From contig NZ_CP147846.1 in assembly GCF_037327425.1 (NCBI RefSeq), positions 3,906,001-3,970,000 on the forward strand: 64,000 bases of DNA, written 5' to 3'. Every line of letters begins with the position of its first letter. The stretch's first letter is position 1. This DNA is from Rhodococcus sovatensis. GTDB taxonomy: Bacteria; Actinomycetota; Actinomycetes; Mycobacteriales; Mycobacteriaceae. Positions 17,173 to 25,562 of the stretch are shown here, in pieces. The translations under genes were made by a program, and so were the position numbers. The notes beneath the pieces are model-generated. The model saw only the letters and a list, made by a program, of their open reading frames with translations, ran no database searches and was not told where the DNA came from.

Positions 17173-17926
17173 ACGCCGAAGGCGAACTCGCCTGAGCCCA
17201 GAACCGCTTCGGAATCCGGCCGGCTCGACGAGCCTCGTACCCGGCCGACACCGCATGCCGCATCGCCGACGCCATCAACGCGGGATCTTTCGCGCGGGTG
17301 ACAGCGGTCGCGAGAAGGACCGCATCGCACCCCAGCTCCATGGCCAGCGCTGCATCGCTCGCGGTTCCGATCCCCGCGTCGAGGATGACGGGCACCGACG
17401 CGGCGTCGACGATCATCTCGATGTTGTGCGGGTTGGAAATGCCGAGACCAGTTCCGATTGGCGCACCGAGCGGCATGACGGCCGCGCAACCGATGTCCTC
17501 GAGCCTTAGCGCGAGCACCGGATCATCGGTGGTGTACGGGAGGACGTGAAAACCGTCGTCGACCAGTTGCTCTGCGGCCTTGACCAGTTCGATCGCGTCG
17601 GGCAGCAGGGTCCGCTCGTCGGCGATGACTTCGAGCTTCACCCAATTCGTTTCGAGAGCTTCACGACCCAGCTGAGCGGTCAGGACCGCTTCGGCGGCGC
17701 CTCGACACCCTGCAGTGTTCGGCAGCGGCGCGATGTTCAACTTGCGCAGCAGATCGAGCACGCCGGTACCGCCCGCAGCGTCGACGCGTCGCATCGCGAC
17801 GGTGGTCAGCTCGGTGCCCGACGCGACGAGCGCGTCCTCCAACACCGCGAGGTTCGCGGCTCCCCCGGTGCCCATGATGAGCCGGGAGTCGAAGGCCTTG
17901 TCTGCAATCTTCAATACGTCCGACAT
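17171..17926 (-). CDS. thiG: Thiazole synthase
   Basis: A 251-residue TIM-barrel enzyme that forms the thiazole phosphate moiety of thiamine from dehydroglycine, DXP and ThiS thiocarboxylate. Seen: RLIMGTGG near the N-terminus, the Schiff-base Lys in NWVKLEVI (about residue 100), PLGAPIGTGLGI and PVILDAGIGTASDAA phosphate-binding loops. The ATG at 17926 is 4 bp after the thiS stop; the frame continues upstream but antisense evidence favours this start. Third gene of thiO-thiS-thiG. Confidence 0.95.
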   Translation of the reverse strand: MSDVLKIADKAFDSRLIMGTGGAANLAVLEDALVASGTELTTVAMRRVDAAGGTGVLDLLRKLNIAPLPNTAGCRGAAEAVLTAQLGREALETNWVKLEVIADERTLLPDAIELVKAAEQLVDDGFHVLPYTTDDPVLALRLEDIGCAAVMPLGAPIGTGLGISNPHNIEMIVDAASVPVILDAGIGTASDAALAMELGCDAVLLATAVTRAKDPALMASAMRHAVSAGYEARRAGRIPKRFWAQASSPSA

Positions 17927-17930
17927 TTGC

Positions 17931-18128
17931 TCAACCACCCTGCACAGCCGTGAGAATCTCGATGGTAGAACCCTTTTCGACGGTTGTTGCGTCCCATCTA
18001 CTCTTGGGCAACACTGTTCCGTCGACGGCAACTGCGATACCCCGCTCGGGCATGGACAGCTGCAAGAGAAGCTGCCGCATGGTCACGTCCGCAGCGATGT
18101 CCAGCTCTTTCCCATTGACCGTAATCAT
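17931..18128 (-). CDS. thiS: Sulfur carrier protein ThiS
   Basis: A 65-residue ubiquitin-fold protein ending in the required Gly-Gly (TAVQGG), which is adenylated and converted to a thiocarboxylate as sulfur donor to ThiG. The start at 18128 follows AGGAAAG; it lies within the last bases of thiO (overlap is avoided by 7 bases), so translation is coupled. Confidence 0.93.
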   Translation of the reverse strand: MITVNGKELDIAADVTMRQLLLQLSMPERGIAVAVDGTVLPKSRWDATTVEKGSTIEILTAVQGG

Positions 18129-18135
18129 TTCTTTC

Positions 18136-19194
18136 CTAACCTTTCGGTCCAAGGACGGGCTCGAATCGGGATGGATCTGCTGCCTTGGCTTCGGGGAGTG
18201 TGTCGCCGCAGAGGAGCGCCGAGACGGCGTCTGCAGTGATGGGCGTCAACAGGATTCCGTTGCGACCGTGACCTGATGCGACGATGACGCGTTCGGAGAG
18301 ACGCCCGATGACGGGTAGCCCGTCGGGGCTCATCGGTCTCAGCCCCGCCGCGCTTTCGTACAGTTCGTATTCGCCGATGCTCGGCATGAGTCGTTCGGCG
18401 TCGGCTATGAGGTCACGCACCCCTGCGACGGTGACCTGTGTGTCGTGGCCCGATTCGTACTGGGTGGCACCGACGACCAGTCCATCGCCGCGCGGAACGA
18501 GGTAGATGGGGCGGCCGTGAACGCTGCCGCGAATCGTGCGGGTGGGGGCGCTACCTGCGCTCGGGCGTCGACGCAGCCTGAGAATTTCGCCTTTCACGGC
18601 GCGAACCGGCATTGCAGGGAGCAACGACGCAGTCTGCGCGCCGGCCGCGACGACGATCTGATCGGCATCCAGAGCGTCCAGGTCTGTCACCGCCTCGCCG
18701 ATGATCTCCACTCCAACTGCGGCTTCCTTCAACGCGGCCATCAGGGCCCGGTTGTCGACGGCCAGTTCGGTGGGCGCGAGAAGCCCGAGGCGAATGTTCT
18801 GGGCCAGCGAAGGTTCGAGTTCACGAATCTGCGCGCGACCGAGGATCTCGAGTTCGTGCCCCTGCTGCCCGACGAATTCGGCAATGGTTCGCAGATCCTC
18901 GGCGTCGGCGGCATCGAGTGCAACGGTGAGCGAACCGGTCGAGGAGAACACGTCACCGGGAAGTGATCGAGCGAACTCCGGCCACCGCGCCAACGAGTGC
19001 GCGCCCAGTGCGAGCAGTTCGTGTTCACCGGGCCATCCCTCCGACAGCGGAGCTAGCATTCCGCCCGCGACCCACGACGCCCCTGAGCCGAGCATCGGGT
19101 CGTACAACCGCACCGACCAGCCGTCACGCGCTGCCCGCACTGCTACCGCCAGGCCGATGACACCGCCGCCGACCACTGCCAGAGTTCCGGACAT
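18136..19194 (-). CDS. thiO: Glycine oxidase
   Basis: A 352-residue FAD enzyme that oxidises glycine to the imine used by ThiG. The N-terminal dinucleotide-binding motif is VVGGGVIGLAVAVRAARDG (residues 7-25); C-terminal FAD contacts appear in AGLRPMSPDGLPVIG and GHGRNGILLTPITA. First gene of thiO-thiS-thiG, starting 15 bases after a TPP riboswitch. Confidence 0.94.
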   Translation of the reverse strand: MSGTLAVVGGGVIGLAVAVRAARDGWSVRLYDPMLGSGASWVAGGMLAPLSEGWPGEHELLALGAHSLARWPEFARSLPGDVFSSTGSLTVALDAADAEDLRTIAEFVGQQGHELEILGRAQIRELEPSLAQNIRLGLLAPTELAVDNRALMAALKEAAVGVEIIGEAVTDLDALDADQIVVAAGAQTASLLPAMPVRAVKGEILRLRRRPSAGSAPTRTIRGSVHGRPIYLVPRGDGLVVGATQYESGHDTQVTVAGVRDLIADAERLMPSIGEYELYESAAGLRPMSPDGLPVIGRLSERVIVASGHGRNGILLTPITADAVSALLCGDTLPEAKAADPSRFEPVLGPKG

Positions 19195-19208
19195 CTCACA
19201 ACCACCTC

Positions 19209-19295
19209 ACTCCCTGCGCCGGCATGATCCGGTTCAGGTATTGACGGTAAGGACGGCGTGCCCACTCTCAGCCCTGCGTACCCCAGGACTCCCGT
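19209..19295 (-). promoter_or_regulatory. TPP riboswitch (thi box) upstream of thiOSG
   Basis: Read on the minus strand, this stretch holds the conserved thi-box parts in order: GGGGTACGCAGGGCTGAGA, a variable P3 arm, then ATACCTGAACCGGATC and GCCGGCGCAGGGA. These are the pyrimidine- and pyrophosphate-sensor helices of the TPP aptamer. The 3' end is about 15 bases before the thiO ATG and includes GGGAGTGAGGTGG, so control is probably by hiding the ribosome site. The divergent thiE lies on the other side and is not covered by this aptamer. Confidence 0.93.
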
Positions 19296-19330
19296 GTATC
19301 GACCAACTGCTCACAGACTACCTTTGCACT

Positions 19331-20026
19331 GTGTATCCCACTCAGAGCTCCCGTAACGAATCGGCGCGCGAGCGGTTGACCTCGGCCCGCCTGTATCTGT
19401 GCACCGACGCCAGGCGCGAGCTCGGCGACCTCGCCCAGTTCGCCGAGGCTGCGCTCTCCGGCGGCGTCGACATCATCCAGCTGCGTGACAAGAATTCGGC
19501 CGGTGAGCGCGAGTTCGGTCCTCTCGAAGCCAAGGACGAACTAGCTGCGTTGGCAGTTCTGTCCGCCGCGACGAAGCGCCACGGTGCACTGTTGGCCGTG
19601 AACGATCGGGCGGATCTCGCATTGGCGTCCAATGCGGACGTGCTGCATCTCGGCCAGAACGACCTGCCTGTGCATTACGCGCGGCAGATCCTCGGGCCCG
19701 ACGTCGTCATCGGTCGTTCGACGCAGAATCGCAACCAGGCGAGCCTGGCTGCCATCGAGGATGGCGTCGACTACTTCGCGACGGGACCGGTGTGGGCGAC
19801 TCCCACCAAGCCGAACCGCACGGCGGCCGGGCTCGAGCTGCTGCGCAGCACCGCCGAATCCGCGCCCTCGCGCCCATGGTTCGCCATCGGCGGCGTCGAC
19901 GCAGGCAATGTCGACGAAGTGCTCGCCGCAGGTGCCGATCGGATCGTCGTGGTCCGTGCCATCACGCAGGCCCGAGATCCACAGGCCGCAGCGCAGGAAC
20001 TGTCACAGAAGCTGACGCGAAGCTAG
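19331..20026 (+). CDS. thiE: Thiamine-phosphate synthase
   Basis: A 231-residue TIM-barrel enzyme joining HMP-diphosphate and thiazole phosphate. Motifs: LYLCTDARRE, GGVDIIQLRDKN, LLAVNDRADLAL, DVLHLGQNDLPV, VIGRSTQNRNQA, DYFATGPVWATPTKPN and FAIGGVDAGNV. The GTG at 19331 was chosen; an in-frame extension upstream runs antisense through thiO and the riboswitch. The stop overlaps the end of the convergent Nudix gene by 4 bases. Confidence 0.94.
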   Translation: MYPTQSSRNESARERLTSARLYLCTDARRELGDLAQFAEAALSGGVDIIQLRDKNSAGEREFGPLEAKDELAALAVLSAATKRHGALLAVNDRADLALASNADVLHLGQNDLPVHYARQILGPDVVIGRSTQNRNQASLAAIEDGVDYFATGPVWATPTKPNRTAAGLELLRSTAESAPSRPWFAIGGVDAGNVDEVLAAGADRIVVVRAITQARDPQAAAQELSQKLTRS

Positions 20027-20862
20027 TCCAGCCAGCCGAGCACGGTCGACGGCGACAGGACATGCACCGTCGTCGGCAGTCGTTCTCTGAGTCCCCGGTC
20101 CGCCGTGACGAGCGCGGTCAATGCGGAACCTTCGTGGGCGCGCCGGGCGAGTTCGTCGTCGCCGCTGGCCGAGGCGTGAAAGATGGGGATACGGACGTCC
20201 TCGAACTGCGCAGCCCGCGCTTCGCCTTCGAGCACCGCTTCGATTTCCTTCAACCACCCGAAGCTCCCACCGGGTAGTTCGACGGTGCGCGGCAGGATGT
20301 CGGCAAGCGAGGCCAGTAGTGCTTTGGTCGCTCCGCTACGGTCCTTCCACCAGCCGTCTGGGCGGGAACCCAGGACGTTCGCAGTGTCCAGAAGCACCCG
20401 CAGAGGCTCTGTTCGTAGCGCCGGCCAGCTGGCGGCGAAACCGGGATGAAGCGGCAGCTGATCGACCATCACCTCAGGGACCCACCGTAATTCCGTACTT
20501 TCCCCGTTCGGTGTCGTGTTCAGCTGCGCTTCTGCGTCTGCGAACACCGTTGTGTAGGACCACCCACTCGAGAACCGGGCGGTGACCTTCTCGCCTCGAA
20601 CATGCAGCCGCTCGGAACCGATCCCGGCTTCCTCGTCCGCCTCGCGGACTGCGGCGACGACGCTGCTCTCGTGGGAATCCTTGGCACCGCCCGGGAGGGC
20701 CCACGTGCCACCCTGATGACTCCACAGCGCTCGGTGTTGGAGCAGCACCGTCGGCTCGCCGTCGGCCGAGGGCGCGCGAAGGAGCAGACCTGCGGCGCCA
20801 TGCTTACCCCAGTGTCGCGTGCCGTTCTCTCCGACTACCCACCCGTCACCGTCGCCGCGCAT
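20023..20862 (-). CDS. Nudix hydrolase fused to a NYN/PIN-like domain (MutT3-like)
   Basis: A 279-residue two-domain protein. The N-terminal half is a Nudix hydrolase with a complete Nudix box, GGAKDSHESSVVAAVREADE followed by EAGIG (about residues 58-82). The C-terminal half (about 150-279) starts LRVLLDTANVLGSRPDGWWK and carries SGDDELARR and TALVTADRGLRERL, the Asp-rich pattern of NYN/PIN nucleases. The M. tuberculosis neighbour of thiE is MutT3 (Rv0413). The second domain suggests a nucleotide-cleaning enzyme joined to an RNase-like or nucleotide-sensing domain; its activity is inferred only. Confidence 0.85.
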   Translation of the reverse strand: MRGDGDGWVVGENGTRHWGKHGAAGLLLRAPSADGEPTVLLQHRALWSHQGGTWALPGGAKDSHESSVVAAVREADEEAGIGSERLHVRGEKVTARFSSGWSYTTVFADAEAQLNTTPNGESTELRWVPEVMVDQLPLHPGFAASWPALRTEPLRVLLDTANVLGSRPDGWWKDRSGATKALLASLADILPRTVELPGGSFGWLKEIEAVLEGEARAAQFEDVRIPIFHASASGDDELARRAHEGSALTALVTADRGLRERLPTTVHVLSPSTVLGWLD

Positions 20863-20934
20863 ACTGCACTACCTTAGGGGACCGTTCTTCGTGGGTCTTC
20901 AGCGTCCACGTACGCGTCACGGCCCGGAACTTAT

Positions 20935-22251
20935 ATGCTCGAACCTGTGAATGTGGTCGGCACGACACCCACTGCTGCCGTACCTCCCACGACAGCAGCT
21001 TCGGCCTCGGGAAGCGACTCGCGACGCGAGCTACAACGGCTGGCGCGGTCGACGCCGGTGCGCATGATCGCTCTCGGCGTGCTGCTTGTGCTGGCGACGG
21101 TCGGCACTGGTTTCGTGACAGCAGGGGCGGTGTCCGACCGAGCCGAAACCTTGGACTCGTTGCTGGTGCGCACAGAGCCACTGGCCAATTCGGCTCAGAA
21201 CCTCTACGGGGCCCTGTCGGTTGCGGACGCCGCAGCGTCGACGGCATTCATCTCCGGCGGACTCGAACCGCAGGAGGTTCGCGATCGCTATGCTCAGGCC
21301 GTCGGTGAGGCGGGAGCCGAGATCATTCGCGCGTCCGGCGGTCTGGGCGAGACCGACGACGAGGCCCGCACCGCGTTGACCGAGATCGGGTCTTCCTTGC
21401 CGGTGTACACCGGGCTGGTGGAGACGGCCCGGTCCAACAACCGCAGCGGCAACCCGGTCGGCGCGTCGTACCTGGGTGAGGCGTCGACTCTGATGCAGTC
21501 ATCGCTCCTCCCCCGCGCCGAACGGTTGTACACCGAGCAGGCTGCGCGCGTCTCGAACGATCAGGAGCGATTCGTCAATCCGCCGGTGTTCGCCATCGGA
21601 CTGATCGTCGTGACTCTCGCGCTGCTAGTGCTGGCTCAGGTCTATCTGTCAGCTCGGACGCACCGCACGCTGAACCTGGGATTCCTGACGGCGTCGACGA
21701 TGGTGGCGCTTCTGCTCGGGTGGATGTTGGTGGCCGGTCTGATCTCGGCAACTGCGACCGATCGCGCCCTCGACCGAGGCGTCGCGCCGTTGCAGAAGTT
21801 GACCACCGGCTTCATTCTCGCGCAACAGGCCCGATCCGACGAGACCCTGAACCTCGTCCGCCGCGGAAGTGCACGGGAGTACGATGCCGAATTCGACGAG
21901 AACACAAGGAAACTCGGCGAACTATTCGAAGATGACGCGGCGATGACCGAATCACTCGCCAAATGGCAGATGGCTCACGAGCGGATCGACGGGGCACTGG
22001 CCGTGGGTGACTTCAACACCGCAGTCACGATTGCGACGGGAAGCGGAGTGGCGGATTCGGCCTTCCAGTTCGACGCACTCGACGAGATGTTGATCGACGG
22101 TATCGAGAACGCACGCGGTGAACTCCGCGGCAACGTGGAACGCGCCAAGACCTCTCTGACCGGATTGTCTTCAGGCGCAATTTTTCTCACGATCGCCGCT
22201 GCAGCGACAGTGGCCGTCGGTCTCATCCCTAGGTTGCGTGAGTACCTGTGA
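20935..22251 (+). CDS. glnX: GlnX, membrane protein of the PknG signalling module
   Basis: A 438-residue membrane protein with about four transmembrane helices (residues about 43-63, 220-240, 255-275 and 415-435) and two extracytoplasmic, mostly helical domains rich in Ala/Glu. Its place directly before glnH and pknG, with a GTGA overlap to glnH (22248-22251), matches Rv0412c/GlnX. In corynebacteria and mycobacteria GlnX is reported to relay amino-acid binding by GlnH across the membrane to PknG. The start could be the ATG at 20935 or the GTG at 20947. Confidence 0.88.
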   Translation: MLEPVNVVGTTPTAAVPPTTAASASGSDSRRELQRLARSTPVRMIALGVLLVLATVGTGFVTAGAVSDRAETLDSLLVRTEPLANSAQNLYGALSVADAAASTAFISGGLEPQEVRDRYAQAVGEAGAEIIRASGGLGETDDEARTALTEIGSSLPVYTGLVETARSNNRSGNPVGASYLGEASTLMQSSLLPRAERLYTEQAARVSNDQERFVNPPVFAIGLIVVTLALLVLAQVYLSARTHRTLNLGFLTASTMVALLLGWMLVAGLISATATDRALDRGVAPLQKLTTGFILAQQARSDETLNLVRRGSAREYDAEFDENTRKLGELFEDDAAMTESLAKWQMAHERIDGALAVGDFNTAVTIATGSGVADSAFQFDALDEMLIDGIENARGELRGNVERAKTSLTGLSSGAIFLTIAAAATVAVGLIPRLREYL

Positions 22252-23231
22252 ACAAACTCGTAGCACTCCTCTCCCTGATCCTCGTCGGTATCCTCACCAC
22301 CGGCTGTGTGGCAACACCGGCGCTTCCGCCCGAGACCGAGGTCAGCTACACCGAGCCACCGCTTCCCGACGGCGCAGGCCCGCCCACCGATGCTCCCGAG
22401 CCTGGTTCCACCGAAGCGCAATGCGCCAGACCCACTGCCAGCCTTCGTCCGACGCCGGCCGGAGTAGCCGCGGAGAACGCGCCACCGACTCCGACGGTGG
22501 ACGCCGTGCGGGAGCGAGGGAGACTCATCGTGGGTCTCGATACCGGTAGCAATCTGTTCAGCTTTCTCGATCCGATGACAGGCAAGCTCGTCGGATTCGA
22601 CGTCGACATCGCCCGCGAGATCGCCCGCGACCTCTTCGGTGATCCCGAACGCGTCGACTTCAGGATCCTCACGTCTGCCGAACGTATAGAGGCACTGCAG
22701 GATTCGACGGTGGACGTCGTGGTCAAGACGATGACCATCACGTGCGCCCGCAAGGAAGAGGTGTCGTTCTCCACCGTGTACTTCCAGGCTCAGCATCGGG
22801 TGCTCGCAGTGCGAGGCTCCGGCATCAACGGTGTTGCGGACCTGGCGAACAGGCGCGTCTGCGCAGTGGACGGCACGACATCACTGCGCAGGCTCCAGCG
22901 GATCGTGCCGACGGCACAGATCACGACGGTGCCGATGTGGTCTGATTGCCTCGTCGTGCTTCAGCAAAGGCAGGTCGACGCGATCAGTACCGACGACTCG
23001 ATCCTGGCCGGCCTGGCCGCGCAGGATCCGTACCTGGAGATCGTCGGTGACAGTCTGAGCCCGGAGCCCTACGGCGTCGGAATCAAGAAGGAGAGCGAAG
23101 ATTTGGTCCGGTTCGTCAACGGCACGCTCGAACGGATCCGACGCGACGGCACCTGGAATCGCCTGTACGACCGCTGGCTCAGCGTAATGGGCAGCTCCCC
23201 CGGTGCCCCCTTCCCCCAGTACGTGGACTGA
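22248..23231 (+). CDS. glnH: GlnH, solute-binding lipoprotein (Asp/Glu sensor)
   Basis: A 327-residue lipoprotein: signal peptide with lipobox LTTGC (Cys 20), a Pro/Glu-rich linker of about 60 residues, then a family 3 periplasmic-binding domain (RLIVGLDTGSNLFSFLDP, GFDVDIAREIARDLFG, VVVKTMTITCARKEEVSFS). No amino-acid ABC permease or ATPase genes are adjacent, which fits a sensor rather than a transporter. The GTG start overlaps glnX, and pknG follows after 10 bp. Confidence 0.9.
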   Translation: MNKLVALLSLILVGILTTGCVATPALPPETEVSYTEPPLPDGAGPPTDAPEPGSTEAQCARPTASLRPTPAGVAAENAPPTPTVDAVRERGRLIVGLDTGSNLFSFLDPMTGKLVGFDVDIAREIARDLFGDPERVDFRILTSAERIEALQDSTVDVVVKTMTITCARKEEVSFSTVYFQAQHRVLAVRGSGINGVADLANRRVCAVDGTTSLRRLQRIVPTAQITTVPMWSDCLVVLQQRQVDAISTDDSILAGLAAQDPYLEIVGDSLSPEPYGVGIKKESEDLVRFVNGTLERIRRDGTWNRLYDRWLSVMGSSPGAPFPQYVD

Positions 23232-23241
23232 CGGCCTCAGC

Positions 23242-25554
23242 ATGAGTACTCGCGATTCCGACACACCGACCGGCCCGACGACCGCGCCGTCGCAGCAGAC
23301 CCAGGCAGTCGATCGAACCCAAGCAGTTGAACGAACCCAAGCAGCAGCTCGGACACAGGCCACAGCTGCTGCCCCGGTGCGTTCTTCGCGGACGTCGGGG
23401 CGAACCCGCTCGAGCCGATCACACCGCACGGACACGAGGCGACGCCTCGGCGCGGGTTTGGTGGAGATCCCGCGGGTGGATCCGGTCGATCCAGCTACCG
23501 CGGTCATGTCCGATCCGACTGTGCCAGCTCGAAAGCGCTTCTGCTGGAAGTGCAACTCGCCGGTCGGTCGTAGCGCCGACGGTGAGCCGGACAATCCGTC
23601 GGGAACCTGCCCGCACTGTGGGGCGCGGTTCGACTTCACACCGCTCCTCGAACCCGGTGACCTTGTCGTCGGACAGTACGAGGTCCAGGGTTGCATCGCG
23701 CACGGTGGGCTCGGCTGGGTCTATCTAGCGATCGACCGCAACGTCAGTGATCGTTGGGTTGTCCTCAAAGGGCTGTTGCACTTCGGCGACGACGAGGCGC
23801 ACGCAGTCGCGGTCGCAGAGCGTCAGTTCCTCGCCGAGGTGGCTCATCCGGGCGTCGTGAAGATCTACAATTTCGTCGAACAGCCCCGATCCGACGGAAC
23901 CAAGATCGGTTTCATCGTCATGGAGTACGTCGGAGGGCGATCGTTGCGGGACATTCTGTCCGCCCGAGGCGATACGTCCGCCCGGATGCCCGTAGAGCAG
24001 GCCATTGCCTACGTGCTGGAAGTTCTTCCTGCGCTGTCGTATCTGCACTCGATCGGTTTGGTCTACAACGACCTCAAGCCGGAGAACATCATGGTCACCG
24101 ACGACCAGATCAAGCTCATCGACCTGGGGGCGGTCGCGGGCATCGAGGACTACGGATACCTGTACGGCACAGCCGGATACCAGGCACCGGAGATCGTCGA
24201 GACGGGTCCGACGGTGGCGTCGGACATCTACACGGCCGGCCGAACGCTTGCGGTCCTTACTCTGGAGATGCCGTCGACAAAGGGAAAGTACGACGCGGGC
24301 ATTCCGTCGGACGAGGACCACGAGCTGCTCCGCAAGTACCCGTCGTTCAAGCGACTTCTCCTGCGCGCTACTAATCCCGATCCGGCACAGAGGTTTTCGT
24401 CGGCCGAGGTATTGGCGAGCCAGGCGACGGGTGTGCTCCGCGAGATTCTCGCCCTGCAGACCGGGACCGAACGCCCCGGTCTGTCGACGGCATTCAGTCC
24501 ACCGCGTACCACTTTCGGTACCGAGGAATCGGTCGGTCGGACCGACACCTACGTCGACGGCAAGATACGCGGTGACCGGATCAGCGCCAGAGAAGTCGTG
24601 TCGGCTCTTCCGGTACCGCTCGTCGATCCCCTCGACCCCAGCGCGCCGCTTCTCGCAGCAGCGGTGCACAGCGAGCCGCAGCAAACGCTGGATTCGCTTG
24701 CACACGCGCGGCGCAATGGAATCGAGCGGTTCGCCGACGGGTCACCCGGGGGTCTGGAGATCACGCTGGCCGAGGTCAAAGCCCACATCGATCTGGGGGA
24801 CACCGGGACGGCAGAGTCCGTCCTGAAGCAGGTGCGCACCAACGGTCCCGATCCGTGGCGAGTCGAGTGGTACGCCGGACTCATCGGATTGCTCAAGAAC
24901 GAGTTCGGTGATGCGTCGAGTCATTTCGAGAAGGTGCTCGACGCCATGCCAGGCGAGCTCGCACCCAAGATCGCCCTCGCTGCGAGCGCCGAACTGATCA
25001 TGGAAGGCACGCTGCGGCTCGACACGGACGAACGCGAGAAGTGGCGGGCCTGCGCCGAGTCCTACTACCTGTCGGTATGGCGCACCAACCGCGCGGTGGT
25101 GAGCTCGGCATTCGGCCTTGCCAGGCAGATGATGTACCGCAGCGATCCGACGGCAGCGGTGGCGGTGCTCGATCAGGTTCCCATCAGCTCGCGCCACTAC
25201 GCCGTGGCCCGGATGACGAGCGTACTGACGTTGCTGATGGATCGTCCGTCACCCGACCTGGTGGAGGAAGACTTCAGGGAGGCTGCGCGGAGAGTTGCGA
25301 TGTTGCCGCGCCGCGAACCTCGCGCCCTTCAGATGCGGACGTTGGTGCTGGCAATGGCAATGGACTGGGTCAGATCGGGTCATGCGGTGGAGGCCGAGCG
25401 CGAGCCGATCCTCGGCGTGCCGTTCACCGAGACCGGTTTGCGTACCGGCACCGAGGCTGGCCTTCGGGCGTTGGCACGTAACGCAACCGACCGCGCGCAC
25501 CGGTACACCCTCGTCGATCTGGCGAATGCGATCAGGCCTCAATCGCTGTTCTGA
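23242..25554 (+). CDS. pknG: Serine/threonine protein kinase PknG
   Basis: A 770-residue soluble kinase. In order: a disordered Thr/Gln/Arg-rich N-terminus (about 1-100), a rubredoxin-like metal site (CWKC and CPHCG, about 108-140), a kinase domain (Gly loop AHGGLGWVYLA, Lys in WVVLKG, catalytic loop VYNDLKPENIM, metal Asp in IDLGA), then a C-terminal TPR region (about 470-770). The catalytic loop has Asn where RD kinases have Arg, as in M. tuberculosis PknG. PknG phosphorylates FHA protein OdhI/GarA and so controls 2-oxoglutarate and glutamate metabolism. ATG 23242 chosen. Convergent with ackA, 8 bp apart. Confidence 0.96.
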   Translation: MSTRDSDTPTGPTTAPSQQTQAVDRTQAVERTQAAARTQATAAAPVRSSRTSGRTRSSRSHRTDTRRRLGAGLVEIPRVDPVDPATAVMSDPTVPARKRFCWKCNSPVGRSADGEPDNPSGTCPHCGARFDFTPLLEPGDLVVGQYEVQGCIAHGGLGWVYLAIDRNVSDRWVVLKGLLHFGDDEAHAVAVAERQFLAEVAHPGVVKIYNFVEQPRSDGTKIGFIVMEYVGGRSLRDILSARGDTSARMPVEQAIAYVLEVLPALSYLHSIGLVYNDLKPENIMVTDDQIKLIDLGAVAGIEDYGYLYGTAGYQAPEIVETGPTVASDIYTAGRTLAVLTLEMPSTKGKYDAGIPSDEDHELLRKYPSFKRLLLRATNPDPAQRFSSAEVLASQATGVLREILALQTGTERPGLSTAFSPPRTTFGTEESVGRTDTYVDGKIRGDRISAREVVSALPVPLVDPLDPSAPLLAAAVHSEPQQTLDSLAHARRNGIERFADGSPGGLEITLAEVKAHIDLGDTGTAESVLKQVRTNGPDPWRVEWYAGLIGLLKNEFGDASSHFEKVLDAMPGELAPKIALAASAELIMEGTLRLDTDEREKWRACAESYYLSVWRTNRAVVSSAFGLARQMMYRSDPTAAVAVLDQVPISSRHYAVARMTSVLTLLMDRPSPDLVEEDFREAARRVAMLPRREPRALQMRTLVLAMAMDWVRSGHAVEAEREPILGVPFTETGLRTGTEAGLRALARNATDRAHRYTLVDLANAIRPQSLF

Positions 25555-25562
25555 GCCACCTG

